DNA from: an uncultured Caryophanales bacterium
GTDB taxonomy: Bacteria; Bacillota_I; Bacilli_A; RF39; UBA660
Assembly: GCA_947168965.1 (NCBI GenBank)
Contig: CAMVNW010000007.1
Location: forward strand, 1-42,125
DNA: 42,125 nucleotides
Reading direction: 5' to 3'
This document shows, piece by piece, positions 1 through 8,125 of this stretch. Made by a program: the position numbers and the translations under genes. The stretch's first letter is position 1; the number at the start of each line of letters is the position of its first letter. The notes beneath the pieces are model-generated. The model ran no database searches. It was not told the origin of the DNA and was given only the letters and a program-made list of their open reading frames with translations.

Positions 1-137
1 CCATCATAAAAAACAAAATTCTTACATCCTTCTCTATTATCAATAGTCTTCTTTAAAATATTAACATTTTTCCAATCGTTTAATATTTCACTTTCAACCT
101 CATTTATACTCTTTTTACTTAACTCTTTAAATTCCAT
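1..137 (-). CDS. ileS: Isoleucyl-tRNA synthetase, N-terminal fragment (runs off the left edge)
   Basis: Only the first 45 codons are in the window. The ATG at 137 follows a strong AGGAGG (143-148) by 5 bases. The peptide starts MEFKELSKKSINEVE and continues with a W-x5-I stretch and FVFYDG at the edge, the start of the IleRS signature FVFYDGPPxANG that leads into the class I Rossmann fold. IleRS charges tRNA-Ile with isoleucine in the cytoplasm. The upstream leader is a T-box with an Ile (AUC) specifier, and the divIVA-ileS order is common in Firmicutes; both support the call. An ion exchanger gene lies between that T-box and this start, and its stop overlaps the ileS ribosome binding site. 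Confidence 0.88.
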   Translation of the reverse strand, partial: MEFKELSKKSINEVESEILNDWKNVNILKKTIDNREGCKNFVFYD

Positions 138-147
138 AAATATCCTC

Positions 148-1098
148 CTAACCAAATATTACATATGAATAATAAATAACAAATAATACTAACATAATTA
201 TTCCCTCATGCCTATGAATCTCATGATCCTTATAAGCAAAAATAAATAATAATATCGCACTAACAATCATTGCAATCAAATCGATAACATTGAAACCAAC
301 TGCTTGAATACCTCCAAATAACGCAACAGGAACACCTAATACAACACCTATATTAAATATATTACTTCCAACAATATTACCAACTAAAATCTCATGTTCA
401 CCCTTTCGAGTAGAAACAATACTAGTAACAAGTTCAGGTAAAGAAGTACCGAAAGCAACAACAGTTAAAGCAATCATCTTTTGACTTACACCCAACATAC
501 CAGCAATCTTAGAAGCACTATCAACAACAACATTCGAACCCATTACAATACAAACAATACCTAAAATAGTAAAAATAATAGATTTAAACATTCCATACTT
601 AGCCATTTCATCCGCATCATTATCCTTTTTGTTTCTCATAATAGATATTAAATAATAAACAAATACCATAAAAAACAAAACTATAACAAAACCATCATTA
701 CGATTAATAGTATTTATACTACTAACAAATAAATCATCCTTAATCAAAAAGAATAGTAAAGTACTAAATAACATTACAATAGGTAACTCTTTCCTAACAG
801 TATTACTTTTAACTTTAATAGGCTTAATAATAGCACAAATACCAACAATAAGTAAAATATTTAAAATATTACTACCAATAACATTACCCAAAACCATATC
901 TGAATTATTAGAAATAATAGACTTAACAGATACAGCAAATTCAGGAGCACTTGTACCAAAAGCAACAATAGTTAAACCAATTAACATCTTAGATAACTTG
1001 CAATTTAAAGCAATACTACTTGCTCCATCAACAAAAACATCTGCTCCCTTTATTAAAACAATAAAACCAATAATTAATAATATAATTTGTATAAACAC
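148..1098 (-). CDS. Na+/Ca2+ exchanger (CaCA) family membrane antiporter, YrbG-like
   Basis: This is an integral membrane cation antiporter of about 316 residues, the usual length for bacterial CaCA proteins, with around ten hydrophobic segments. The two inverted alpha repeats are clear: AFGTSAPE (residues 46-53) followed by GNVIGSNILN, and AFGTSLPE (215-222) followed by GNIVGSNIFN. These carry the ion-binding acidic and polar residues. The frame is open to a TTG at 1113, but the GGAGGTG at 1105-1111 sits 7 bases before the GTG at 1098, so GTG at 1098 is the better start. The gene is the first one behind the Ile T-box, and its TAG overlaps the ileS ribosome binding site, so it should be co-transcribed with ileS. 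The transported ion cannot be told from sequence. Confidence 0.9.
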   Translation of the reverse strand: MFIQIILLIIGFIVLIKGADVFVDGASSIALNCKLSKMLIGLTIVAFGTSAPEFAVSVKSIISNNSDMVLGNVIGSNILNILLIVGICAIIKPIKVKSNTVRKELPIVMLFSTLLFFLIKDDLFVSSINTINRNDGFVIVLFFMVFVYYLISIMRNKKDNDADEMAKYGMFKSIIFTILGIVCIVMGSNVVVDSASKIAGMLGVSQKMIALTVVAFGTSLPELVTSIVSTRKGEHEILVGNIVGSNIFNIGVVLGVPVALFGGIQAVGFNVIDLIAMIVSAILLFIFAYKDHEIHRHEGIIMLVLFVIYYSYVIFG

Positions 1099-1111
1099 AA
1101 ATTCCACCTCC

Positions 1112-1305
1112 AAAAAAAAATTCTATAAATTTAAGGACGAGATTACCCGTGGTACCACCTTAATTCATAGAATCTATGCACTTATTTACTATAACGCGTA
1201 ACCGTTTTAACCTATTGGATTAAAAACATCAAGAGTGATACATATATTACCTTCATATTAGTTTCCACCAAACACTAACTCTCTATAAATCAAATAATAT
1301 AACGT
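1112..1305 (-). promoter_or_regulatory. T-box leader, isoleucine (AUC) specifier
   Basis: The minus strand carries a full T-box: an AGAGAGTTAGTG...TTGGTGGAAACTAA stem I apical part (about 1262-1285), a specifier ATC at 1239-1237 followed by A and CTCTTGATG, and the T-box bulge sequence AAGGTGGTACCACGGG (1146-1161). The terminator pairs CCTTAAATTTATAGAAT with ATTCTATGAATTAAGG (stem arms 1121-1136 and 1158-1173) and ends in a T run at 1112-1120. I placed the specifier by alignment with the glyQS stem I (codon, then A, then the closing strand). Uncharged tRNA-Ile should stabilise the antiterminator and allow transcription of the exchanger and ileS. Confidence 0.92.
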
Positions 1306-1309
1306 CTCT

Positions 1310-1339
1310 ATCATATGTTTTAAATATCAATTTTATCAA
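1310..1339 (-). promoter_or_regulatory. Promoter for the Ile T-box transcript
   Basis: TTGATA (1339-1334) and TATGAT (1315-1310) are separated by 18 bases on the minus strand. The -35 box lies inside the last codons of divIVA. The predicted start is at the first bases of T-box stem I. Confidence 0.55.
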
Positions 1340-1787
1340 TATCATCAATGATTTCTAATTGACACTCAATTAAACTTCTTACCTTATTTTTATAAACCAC
1401 AACATCTTTTTTTAACTTATCAGATTCTAAATTAACCTTTTCAGCACGAATCAAAGCATCATTCAAAATTCTACTAGCGTTATTTTTCGCATCCGCAATA
1501 ATAACCTCACGTTCCTTTAAAGCATTATTTCTTATTTGCTCACCAGTACTCTTAATCATATTCATAGAATTATTTAAAGTTGCTTCTATTTGCCTATAAT
1601 AATTAATTTGATTTTTTAAATTTAAATTTTCCTGTTGTAGTCGTTTAACCTCCAAATCGAAATTATAAAGTTGTCTGTCTTTAAGACTATTATCACTTTC
1701 AATTTGAGAAAGTCTAGTCATAACCTCACCTAAATACTTCATAACATCATTTGAATTATCACTACGAAGTGTATTAAAATTTTCCAT
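1320..1787 (-). CDS. divIVA: DivIVA-like coiled-coil protein with a reduced N-terminus
   Basis: This 155-residue, highly charged protein has heptad-rich segments (about 20-65 and 70-150). The C-terminal half matches DivIVA: YRQIEATLNNSM, then a GEQIRNNALKEREVII helix, an AKNNASRILNDAL helix and KVRSLIECQLEIID. DivIVA proteins organise polar growth or division-site machinery at curved membrane. The canonical N-terminal membrane-binding domain, with its Phe-Arg loop in a segment like EFxxxxRGYD, is not visible; the protein starts directly with a short helix (MENFNTLRSD). The ATG is preceded by AGGTGAT, so truncation by a wrong start is unlikely. The gene lies downstream of sepF and upstream of the ileS leader, the usual division-cluster neighbourhood. 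A GpsB-like or other DivIVA-family role is possible. Confidence 0.75.
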   Translation of the reverse strand: MENFNTLRSDNSNDVMKYLGEVMTRLSQIESDNSLKDRQLYNFDLEVKRLQQENLNLKNQINYYRQIEATLNNSMNMIKSTGEQIRNNALKEREVIIADAKNNASRILNDALIRAEKVNLESDKLKKDVVVYKNKVRSLIECQLEIIDDIDKIDI

Positions 1788-1862
1788 ACATCACCTCGAA
1801 TTAAGGTATATTCTAACACACTTAAACGCATATTTCAATAAATATTTAATAAAAATTACTTT

Positions 1863-2279
1863 TTACCACTCAATATTTATATCATCATTGTCATGTATAT
1901 CTTTTCCATCTTTTTCATCCGATATACTACCTTGGATATTTACATTGTTAGGAGTAAGTAAAAATATACCTCCACCTACTTTTTGAATATCTCCACCAAT
2001 CGCATAAATTGTACCACTTAAAAAGTCAACAATACGCTTAGCTTGATCGCTAGTAACTCTCTTTAAATTAACAACAACAGTATTTCTAGCCTTTAAGTGA
2101 TCAACAATTTGTTGAGACTCAGAATATGCTCTTGGCTCTAATAAAATCATCTTACTCTTTCCATTATCAACAGTAGCAGCCTCTTCTGGTGATTTATTAT
2201 AATAAGTATCATTACTTCCGTCAGTTGCGAATATATCCCCTTCATCTTCTTTTAACCATTTCTTTAAACTAAATGCCAT
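1863..2279 (-). CDS. sepF: Cell division protein SepF
   Basis: This 138-residue protein binds FtsZ and membrane and supports septum assembly in Firmicutes. The N-terminus [12 protein letters not shown] can form the amphipathic membrane helix. A linker follows, and then the SepF core (about 42-118): [37 protein letters not shown] and GGGIFLLTP, all family hallmarks. The acidic tail (119-138) is low complexity. AGGGAGG precedes the ATG by a few bases. It sits just upstream of divIVA, but the genes usually between them (ylmG, ylmH) are absent. A -10-like TAAAAT lies upstream at about 2312-2317 (minus strand). Confidence 0.93.
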   Translation of the reverse strand: MAFSLKKWLKEDEGDIFATDGSNDTYYNKSPEEAATVDNGKSKMILLEPRAYSESQQIVDHLKARNTVVVNLKRVTSDQAKRIVDFLSGTIYAIGGDIQKVGGGIFLLTPNNVNIQGSISDEKDGKDIHDNDDINIEW

Positions 2280-2371
2280 AATAATCCTCCCTTATTCTTA
2301 ACTTATTACATTTTATCACATTTAAAAAAAAAAGAAAATATGTAAAGTTAAAAATATTTTTAAAATAAATA

Positions 2372-2401
2372 TTGATAAAATAATAATCAATATGATAAAC
2401 T
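2372..2401 (+). promoter_or_regulatory. Likely promoter of the zinc-ribbon membrane gene
   Basis: TTGATA (2372-2377) and TAAACT (2396-2401) are 18 bases apart. The -35 lies in an inverted repeat ATTGAT...ATCAAT (2371-2391) that could also be a protein site. The start codon is 25 bases downstream. Confidence 0.4.
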
Positions 2402-2425
2402 ATAAAAAAGATAGGAGAATTAATT

Positions 2426-3055
2426 ATGTTATGTTTAAAATGTGGAAATGAAATAAAAGACAACGAACAAATCTGTAGCAAATGTGGATATAATAAAAAT
2501 ACAATATCAAATACTGATAATCCATTTGGAGTAAAAAATCAAGGAATATATAATCCTAACGCTGTTGATAAAGAAAAAGCACAAGAAAAATTAGATCGTG
2601 AAAAACAATTTGATCAATTAGTAGAAATATATATAGGAAATCTATATTACAACTTTAAAAAAGGATCATTCTCATGGTGTGCATTCTTACTAGGACACAT
2701 ATATTTCATATATAGAAAACTATATGCAGTAGGAATACTAGTATACATACTTAACCTTTTAATATACTTTTTTGCCTCAGCAACACACATGAATTTATAT
2801 CTTTATGGAATAATAGCTCTAATAGTACAAATATTCTTAGGTGTAACATTCAAAAGATTCTATTTCAATGAATGCGTTGAAAGAGTTGCAAAAATAAAAC
2901 AAGAAAATACTGATAAAGGATTTAATCAATTAACAGAAATCGTAAGACTAAAAGGTGGAACAAATCCAACAGCAGTAATAATAGTTTTATTACCAGCACT
3001 AGTATTAATTATATTATTCCTATTGATATTCTTCCCATTTATATTACAATTTTAA
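2426..3055 (+). CDS. Zinc-ribbon plus DUF2628-like membrane protein
   Basis: This 209-residue protein begins with a Cys4 zinc ribbon (CLKCGN...CSKCGY, residues 3-21). A polar linker follows, then a domain with W/F-rich entry SFSWCAFLLGHIYFIYRKLY (about 79-98), which resembles DUF2628-type proteins. Hydrophobic segments lie at about 86-118, 122-142 and 180-205. The ribbon should face the cytoplasm. AGGAG lies 8 bases before the ATG. The gene is a single unit between the divergent sepF operon and a convergent 3-TM gene, and ends in a strong hairpin. The biochemical role is unknown. Confidence 0.75.
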   Translation: MLCLKCGNEIKDNEQICSKCGYNKNTISNTDNPFGVKNQGIYNPNAVDKEKAQEKLDREKQFDQLVEIYIGNLYYNFKKGSFSWCAFLLGHIYFIYRKLYAVGILVYILNLLIYFFASATHMNLYLYGIIALIVQIFLGVTFKRFYFNECVERVAKIKQENTDKGFNQLTEIVRLKGGTNPTAVIIVLLPALVLIILFLLIFFPFILQF

Positions 3056-3078
3056 CGATACATAAGTATCGTTTTTTT
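3055..3078 (+). terminator. Rho-independent terminator of the zinc-ribbon gene
   Basis: ACGATAC-ATAA-GTATCGT followed by seven T, starting at the stop codon. It overlaps the 3' end of the convergent gene at 3077. Confidence 0.85.
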
Positions 3079-3457
3079 AATTAAACGCAAGTTCAACATT
3101 TAAATCAGTATCCGAAAACGCTATATATAAAAATATAGACCCACTTATAAAAATTAATAAAGAAGCAAGAAAAGACAAATAAATAAGTCTTTTTTTCTTT
3201 TCACTATCATTAACCTTCAAATCTTTAACACTCTTATAGGAATCATATAAAAAATAAAAATAAACAATTAATAAAATAGAAAAAATTAATATAATAATAT
3301 TTCTATACTTATCCTTACTAATAAAATCCCCACTAACATAATACCTTCGTTCTAAATAATTAGAATAGTAGCTTAAAGCAATTATTCCAATATAAATAAC
3401 CCATATAAAATCCTCTATCCGTATTTGCCTTAACTTTTCTTCAATATCATTACTCAT
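3077..3457 (-). CDS. Small membrane protein with three predicted TM segments, unknown function
   Basis: This 126-residue protein has a short charged N-terminus (MSNDIEEKLRQIRIEDF) and three hydrophobic stretches (about 17-32, 50-71 and 90-112), with a basic loop between the second and third. I recognise no characterised domain. It resembles the plus-strand protein at 15811-16197 in length, N-terminal pattern (M-x-N-x-x-E-E), TM spacing and the Y-K motif after the second TM, so the two look like paralogues. The ribosome binding site is weak. It lies just downstream of the tRNA-Asn/tRNA-Glu genes but behind their terminator. Confidence 0.65.
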   Translation of the reverse strand: MSNDIEEKLRQIRIEDFIWVIYIGIIALSYYSNYLERRYYVSGDFISKDKYRNIIILIFSILLIVYFYFLYDSYKSVKDLKVNDSEKKKRLIYLSFLASLLIFISGSIFLYIAFSDTDLNVELAFN

Positions 3458-3478
3458 AATAAATAATATTTAAAAAGC

Positions 3479-3505
3479 AAAAAAAAATAACTCAGAAGAG
3501 TTATT
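3479..3505 (-). terminator. Terminator after the tRNA genes
   Basis: On the minus strand AATAACTC-TTCT-GAGTTATT is followed by a run of T, 13 bases after the CCA end of tRNA-Glu. Confidence 0.85.
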
Positions 3506-3517
3506 TTAATTTCATAT

Positions 3518-3594
3518 TGGTGACCCGTACGGGATTTGAACCCATGAATGCATGCGTGAAAGGCATGTGTGTTGAACCACTTCACCAACGGGCC
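3518..3594 (-). tRNA. tRNA-Glu (TTC)
   Basis: The minus strand folds as a cloverleaf: acceptor GGCCCGT with ACGGGTC, anticodon stem CATGC/GCATG with loop CTTTCAC (anticodon TTC), T arm GGGTTCAAATCCC and an encoded CCA end. It decodes GAA and GAG. Being next to gatCAB is notable, because Glu-tRNA supplies the mischarging chemistry that GatCAB repairs. Confidence 0.96.
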
Positions 3595-3602
3595 AACATA
3601 AA

Positions 3603-3678
3603 TGGCGCTCAATGTAGGGCTCGAACCTACGACCCTGTGATTAACAGTCACATGCTCTACCGACTGAGCTAATTGAGC
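3603..3678 (-). tRNA. tRNA-Asn (GTT)
   Basis: The minus strand has acceptor GCTCAAT with ATTGAGC, a D arm, anticodon loop CTGTTAA (anticodon GTT), T arm TAGGTTCGAGCCCTA and encoded CCA. It lies just downstream of asnS, whose operon is preceded by an Asn T-box, so the charging enzyme, its tRNA and its sensor are in one locus. Confidence 0.97.
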
Positions 3679-3810
3679 AAACCCGTCTTTAAATCAAAGA
3701 CAAATTGATTATATAATAATTTTAAGGTTAATGCAATAGTTTTTTTAAAATTTTTTAAAAATTATATAATCTAACACTAAATATAATATGAAAAATTCAA
3801 TAAAATATAC

Positions 3811-3836
3811 AAAAAAAGAAGAATATACATTCTTCT
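3811..3836 (-). terminator. Terminator of the gatCAB-asnS operon
   Basis: On the minus strand AGAAGAAT-GTAT-ATTCTTCT begins within the asnS stop codon and is followed by six or more T. It separates the operon from the tRNA genes, which therefore probably have their own promoter in 3680-3810. Confidence 0.88.
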
Positions 3837-5211
3837 AAAAATCACAATTGCCTGGAGTTCTAGGAAATAGAATAACATCTCTGATATTCTCAATACCAGT
3901 TAAATACATAATAAGTCTTTCAAAACCTAAACCAAATCCAGAATGATAGCATCCACCATATCTTCTTAAATTATTATACCAATAAACAGTATCTTGATCT
4001 ACACCCATAGCGTTCATTCTAGAAACCAACTTATCATAATCTTCTTCTCTTTGAGAACCACCAATTAATTCTCCGATACCAGGAACCTCTAAATCAACAG
4101 CCGCAACTGTTCTTTCATCACTATTTAATTTCATATACCAAGCCTTAATATCCTTTGGCCAATCAGTAATAAATACAGGGCCATTGAAATACTCAGTAAT
4201 ATATCTCTCATGTTCTTTAGCTATATCATCATCATAACTAGGTTCAAACTCCCATTTAACTTTAGCCTCTTTTAATATATCGACAGCCTCATGATGAGTA
4301 ATTCTCTTAAAATCAGAACTTACTAATTTTTCTAGCTTATCCTTAAGTCCCTTAGAAACAAATTTATCGAAAAATTCTATTTCATCGCCACAATTCTTAA
4401 GAATATAATTAACAATATACTTAAGCATATCCTCTTCAATATCCATTAAACCATTTAAATCACAAAAAGCAATCTCAGGTTCAATCATCCAGAACTCATT
4501 CGCATGAGTCTTAGTATTAGAATTCTCAGTTCTAAAAGTAGGTCCAAAAGTATAAATCTTCTTAAAAGCCATTGCCATAGCCTCACCATGCAACTGACCT
4601 GTACCAGTAATATAAGCCTGTTTTTTAAATAAATCTTGACTCATATCAACACTACCATCAACCATTGGTAAATTATTAAAATCAAGTGTAGTAACCTTAA
4701 ACATTTGGTTCTCACCTTCACAATCAGCAGTAGTGATTAAAGGTGTATGAGCATAAACATATCCATGACTTTGAAAATAAGAATGAATTGCATTTGCGGC
4801 CATACTTCTTACTCTAAAAACTGCTTGAAAAGTATTAGTTCTACCACGTAAATAAGCTTGTTCTCTTAAAAATTCCATAGAATGTCTTTTTGGTTGAATT
4901 GGATAATCCTCTGGACAATCTCCTTCTAACTTAAAAGACTTCATAACTACTTCATAATCTTGACCAGCACCAACTGACTCTTTTAAAATACCTTGAACAC
5001 TAATAGCTGATCCAACATGTAACTTTTGAATTTCATCAAAATTACTTAAACTATTATCATAGACAATTTGAATATGTTTAAAAACTGTTCCATCAGAAAA
5101 ATCTATAAAACCAAATTCTTTTTGTTTTCTATGATTTCTAATCCAACCAGATAAACTAACCTCTTTACCAACATATTCCTTTATATTTAAAAACAATTCC
5201 TTTAAATCCAT
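3835..5211 (-). CDS. asnS: Asparaginyl-tRNA synthetase
   Basis: This 458-residue class II synthetase attaches Asn to tRNA-Asn. The N-terminal OB-fold (about 1-105) contains VSLSGWIRNHRKQKEFGFI. The catalytic core has motif 2 (TFRTENSNTKTHANEFWMIEPE) and motif 3 near the end (GFGLGFERLIMYLTGIENIRD). The YHSGFGLGFERL and RFPRTP-like FPRTPG ending are typical of AsnRS rather than AspRS. AGAGG precedes the ATG, and the gatB stop is only 3 bases upstream, so translation is probably coupled. Presence of AsnRS suggests the adjacent GatCAB serves mainly Gln-tRNA-Gln, although the operon is under Asn control. Confidence 0.96.
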   Translation of the reverse strand: MDLKELFLNIKEYVGKEVSLSGWIRNHRKQKEFGFIDFSDGTVFKHIQIVYDNSLSNFDEIQKLHVGSAISVQGILKESVGAGQDYEVVMKSFKLEGDCPEDYPIQPKRHSMEFLREQAYLRGRTNTFQAVFRVRSMAANAIHSYFQSHGYVYAHTPLITTADCEGENQMFKVTTLDFNNLPMVDGSVDMSQDLFKKQAYITGTGQLHGEAMAMAFKKIYTFGPTFRTENSNTKTHANEFWMIEPEIAFCDLNGLMDIEEDMLKYIVNYILKNCGDEIEFFDKFVSKGLKDKLEKLVSSDFKRITHHEAVDILKEAKVKWEFEPSYDDDIAKEHERYITEYFNGPVFITDWPKDIKAWYMKLNSDERTVAAVDLEVPGIGELIGGSQREEDYDKLVSRMNAMGVDQDTVYWYNNLRRYGGCYHSGFGLGFERLIMYLTGIENIRDVILFPRTPGNCDF

Positions 5212-5214
5212 AAT

Positions 5215-6669
5215 TTACCTCTTTTCTATCTCCTCTATCATCATACTTCGAGTAATACCAGGATTAGCTTGACCACGAGTCTTTTTCATAACTTGACCAA
5301 CTAAATAATCAACAACATTAGTTCTTCCAGCCTTATACTTTTCTATATTATCACTATTTTCATCTAATACTTCAGTAACAATCTTTAATATTTCGTCTGC
5401 TGAACCTATTTGTTTCATACCAGATTCCTCTACTACAGTTTTAGGATCCTTATTTTCCTCTAAACACTTAAATAAAACTTCCTTACCCTGTTTACTAGAA
5501 ATAGTACCATCTTGAACCATATCAATTAATTCCTTTAACATTGAAGGAGTTACATAAATATCATCAATAGATAATAACTCTTTATTTAAATAACCAAGAA
5601 TTACACTACTAATCCAATTAGAAGCAAGTTTAGGATCTGCTCCACACTTAATAGTATCCTCATAATAATCAGAAACATTCTTATCCTTAACCAAAATAGT
5701 CGCATCATAATTAGATAATCCATAATTATTCATATAAATTTCTTTTCTCTCATGAGCTAAAACTGGAATAGAATCCTTAATCTCATTAATCCAATCATCA
5801 CTTAACTTAATCTTAGGAATATTAGGATCAATAAAATACTTATAATCAATTGCGTTAACCTTATCACGCATATATATAGTAGTCATAGTATCCTCATCCC
5901 AACGTCTAGTTTGTTGAGGCATACTATCATACTCTCCAGACTCTTTTAACTTAATCTGTCTATCAATCTCATAATCAATAACAGCCTTAGCAGCACCAAA
6001 TGAATTAACACCCTTAACTTCTACCTTAGTACCATAATTTTCAGGAATTTCCTCTAAATCAGCATCCATAATAGATACATTAACGTCACATCTAATTTGA
6101 CCCTTCTTACTATCAGCCTCACTAATATCCGCATATCTATAAATACTTCTGATAGTCTCCAAGAAAGCTAAAGCTTCATCACTACTATGAAAACAAGGTT
6201 CAGTAACCAACTCTAAAAGTGGAACACCACATCTATTATAATCCAAAGTAGAAAATGAAGGAAAATGTTGTTGACTAGCAGTATCCTCTTCAAGATGGAT
6301 ATTATTGATTATTGCTTCATGAAATTCACCATTACAGTCATATCTTAACTTACCAAAACAACCGATAGGAGCAGGTTTAGTTTCTTGAGTAATCTGATAT
6401 CCTTTAGGTAAATCAGGATAATAATAGTTTTTTCTTTCAAAATACAAATACTCTGGGACCTTACAACCTAACATTAAACTCATCATTATAGACTTACGAA
6501 CAGCCTCTTTATTAACAACAGGAAGAGTTCCAGGGAAACCCATATCAAGAGGTCTTACATTACCATTAGGACAATCATTAAAACTATTAGAAGCACTAGA
6601 AAAAACTTTAGAATTAGTTTTACTAATTTCACAGTGCATCTCAATACCAATTAAAGCCTTATACTTCAT
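5215..6669 (-). CDS. gatB: Asp/Glu-tRNA amidotransferase subunit B
   Basis: This 484-residue protein is the tRNA-binding kinase/transamidase subunit, which phosphorylates mischarged Glu-tRNA-Gln (or Asp-tRNA-Asn) and amidates it with ammonia from GatA. Family motifs are clear: IGIEMHCEI near the N-terminus, FERKNYYYPDLPKGYQITQ, HLEEDTAS, DYNRCGVPLLELVTEP, QIRCDVNVS and RRWDEDTMTT. The C-terminal YqeY-like tail ends TRGQANPGITRSMM. The ATG overlaps the gatA 3' end by 11 bases. Length is normal. Confidence 0.96.
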   Translation of the reverse strand: MKYKALIGIEMHCEISKTNSKVFSSASNSFNDCPNGNVRPLDMGFPGTLPVVNKEAVRKSIMMSLMLGCKVPEYLYFERKNYYYPDLPKGYQITQETKPAPIGCFGKLRYDCNGEFHEAIINNIHLEEDTASQQHFPSFSTLDYNRCGVPLLELVTEPCFHSSDEALAFLETIRSIYRYADISEADSKKGQIRCDVNVSIMDADLEEIPENYGTKVEVKGVNSFGAAKAVIDYEIDRQIKLKESGEYDSMPQQTRRWDEDTMTTIYMRDKVNAIDYKYFIDPNIPKIKLSDDWINEIKDSIPVLAHERKEIYMNNYGLSNYDATILVKDKNVSDYYEDTIKCGADPKLASNWISSVILGYLNKELLSIDDIYVTPSMLKELIDMVQDGTISSKQGKEVLFKCLEENKDPKTVVEESGMKQIGSADEILKIVTEVLDENSDNIEKYKAGRTNVVDYLVGQVMKKTRGQANPGITRSMMIEEIEKR

Positions 6670-8125
6670 AATCGTACCCCCTTGCTATTTGATTTTTATA
6701 ATCCATGCTACCTTCTAATGCATAAGCAATATTTAAAACATTAACATCATCATAACAATTTCCAGTTATATTAACCCCAACAGGTAATCCATTAACAAAT
6801 CCATTTGGAATAGTAATAGAAGGAAAACCACCAAAATTTCCAATTTGTAAATGTTCCTCTAATGGTTCAATATTAGAAATCTTACTATTCTTAGAATCAT
6901 CTAAATGTTTTGCAGGACCTGATCCAACAGGTAAAATAACCGCATCATATTTTTCAAATAACTTTTTCCACTCATCAACAATTAATCTTCTAGCCCTTTG
7001 AGCGTTAAAGAAATATCTATCCTTATTTTCAGCTTGCAAAACATAAGAACCAATAACAAACCTTCTCTTAATCAAAGAACAAAAACCACGGGTTCTATAA
7101 TTCTTCATCATATCATGATAATTATTACCTTCACTACGAGGACCAAAACTAATACCAGTTAAATTAGACATATTGCTAGTAGCCTCAGCACAACTAATAA
7201 CAACATAAACAGAACCAACAGCGTTTAATAACTTTTGATCAATACTAACCTCTTCTACTTCTATACCAAGACTTTTACACTTATCTAAAGTATCAAAAAA
7301 ATTACTTAAATGTTTTCTTAACTCATCTGTCGCATCAGGATAATTATTAATATCACATAACTCTTTTACATAACATAACTTTTTACCCTTAACATTACCA
7401 TCAATAGAATCAAATAAATGAACACGACTAGAATCCCAGCTAGTCATATCATTAGAATCAATTCCCTTCATACCATCAACTACAATTGCTGCGTCACGAA
7501 CACTTCGAGTCAAAACTCCACAAGTATCTAAACTAGAAGCAAAAGGAAACAAACCATAACGAGAAATCATTCCGTATGTAGGCTTATAACCTACAATACC
7601 ACAATAAGCAGCAGGCTTACGAATAGAGTCTCCAGTATCAGATCCTAAAGCATAAGGATATACTCCAGCTGCTACTGCACAAGCACTACCCGCACTAGAT
7701 CCAGCACACATACGTGTCTTATCCCAAGGATTTCTTACAACACCAGTATGACCTGTAGTACCAGTACCACCCATACCAAACTCATCAAGAACAGTCTTAT
7801 TAACTGGAACTGCTCCTAACTTTTCCAAATTACTAACAGCAGTAGCGTTAAAAAATGGAACATAATCCTTTAATGTATTACTACTACCAGTGGAAAGAAT
7901 TCCCTTAGTACTATAATTATCCTTAATACCATATGGAATACCAGATAATAAATTATCATTAACACTAACACCCTTAGCGTCATCCATAATAGTAACAAAA
8001 GCGTTGCACTCATCTTGTAACTTATGACTTCTTTCTAAACTCTCATTAACCAAATCAGAAGAACTAACATTACCACTTACTAAATCACTATGTAATTCTT
8101 CAATAGACTTTAAACTATTCTTCAT
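6659..8125 (-). CDS. gatA: Asp/Glu-tRNA amidotransferase subunit A
   Basis: This 488-residue amidase-signature protein hydrolyses Gln to supply ammonia to GatB. The Ser-Ser-Lys triad is present: Lys in GIPYGIKDNY, the cis-Ser in MCAGSSAGSA and the nucleophile Ser in GSDTGDSIRKPAA. The loops differ from the textbook Bacillus form (SDTGGSIRQPA, PGGSSGGSA): here SDTGDSIRKP and DEFGMGGTGTTGHTG, which match the Mycoplasma-type GatA that I recall. This is a lineage hint and not a sign of inactivity. The start ATG overlaps gatC by 11 bases. Confidence 0.95.
   Translation of the reverse strand: MKNSLKSIEELHSDLVSGNVSSSDLVNESLERSHKLQDECNAFVTIMDDAKGVSVNDNLLSGIPYGIKDNYSTKGILSTGSSNTLKDYVPFFNATAVSNLEKLGAVPVNKTVLDEFGMGGTGTTGHTGVVRNPWDKTRMCAGSSAGSACAVAAGVYPYALGSDTGDSIRKPAAYCGIVGYKPTYGMISRYGLFPFASSLDTCGVLTRSVRDAAIVVDGMKGIDSNDMTSWDSSRVHLFDSIDGNVKGKKLCYVKELCDINNYPDATDELRKHLSNFFDTLDKCKSLGIEVEEVSIDQKLLNAVGSVYVVISCAEATSNMSNLTGISFGPRSEGNNYHDMMKNYRTRGFCSLIKRRFVIGSYVLQAENKDRYFFNAQRARRLIVDEWKKLFEKYDAVILPVGSGPAKHLDDSKNSKISNIEPLEEHLQIGNFGGFPSITIPNGFVNGLPVGVNITGNCYDDVNVLNIAYALEGSMDYKNQIARGYDYEV

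Noticed and set aside
148-1113. TTG at 1113 as the exchanger start
   Set aside because: The TTG overlaps the GGAGG site itself; the GTG at 1098 has proper spacing.
998-1201. Plus-strand frame of 67 codons across the T-box
   Set aside because: It crosses the exchanger N-terminus and the T-box terminator, has no ribosome binding site and is plainly a shadow.
3454-3651. Minus-strand frame of 65 codons over the tRNA genes
   Set aside because: It translates tRNA-Asn/tRNA-Glu sequence and is not a gene.
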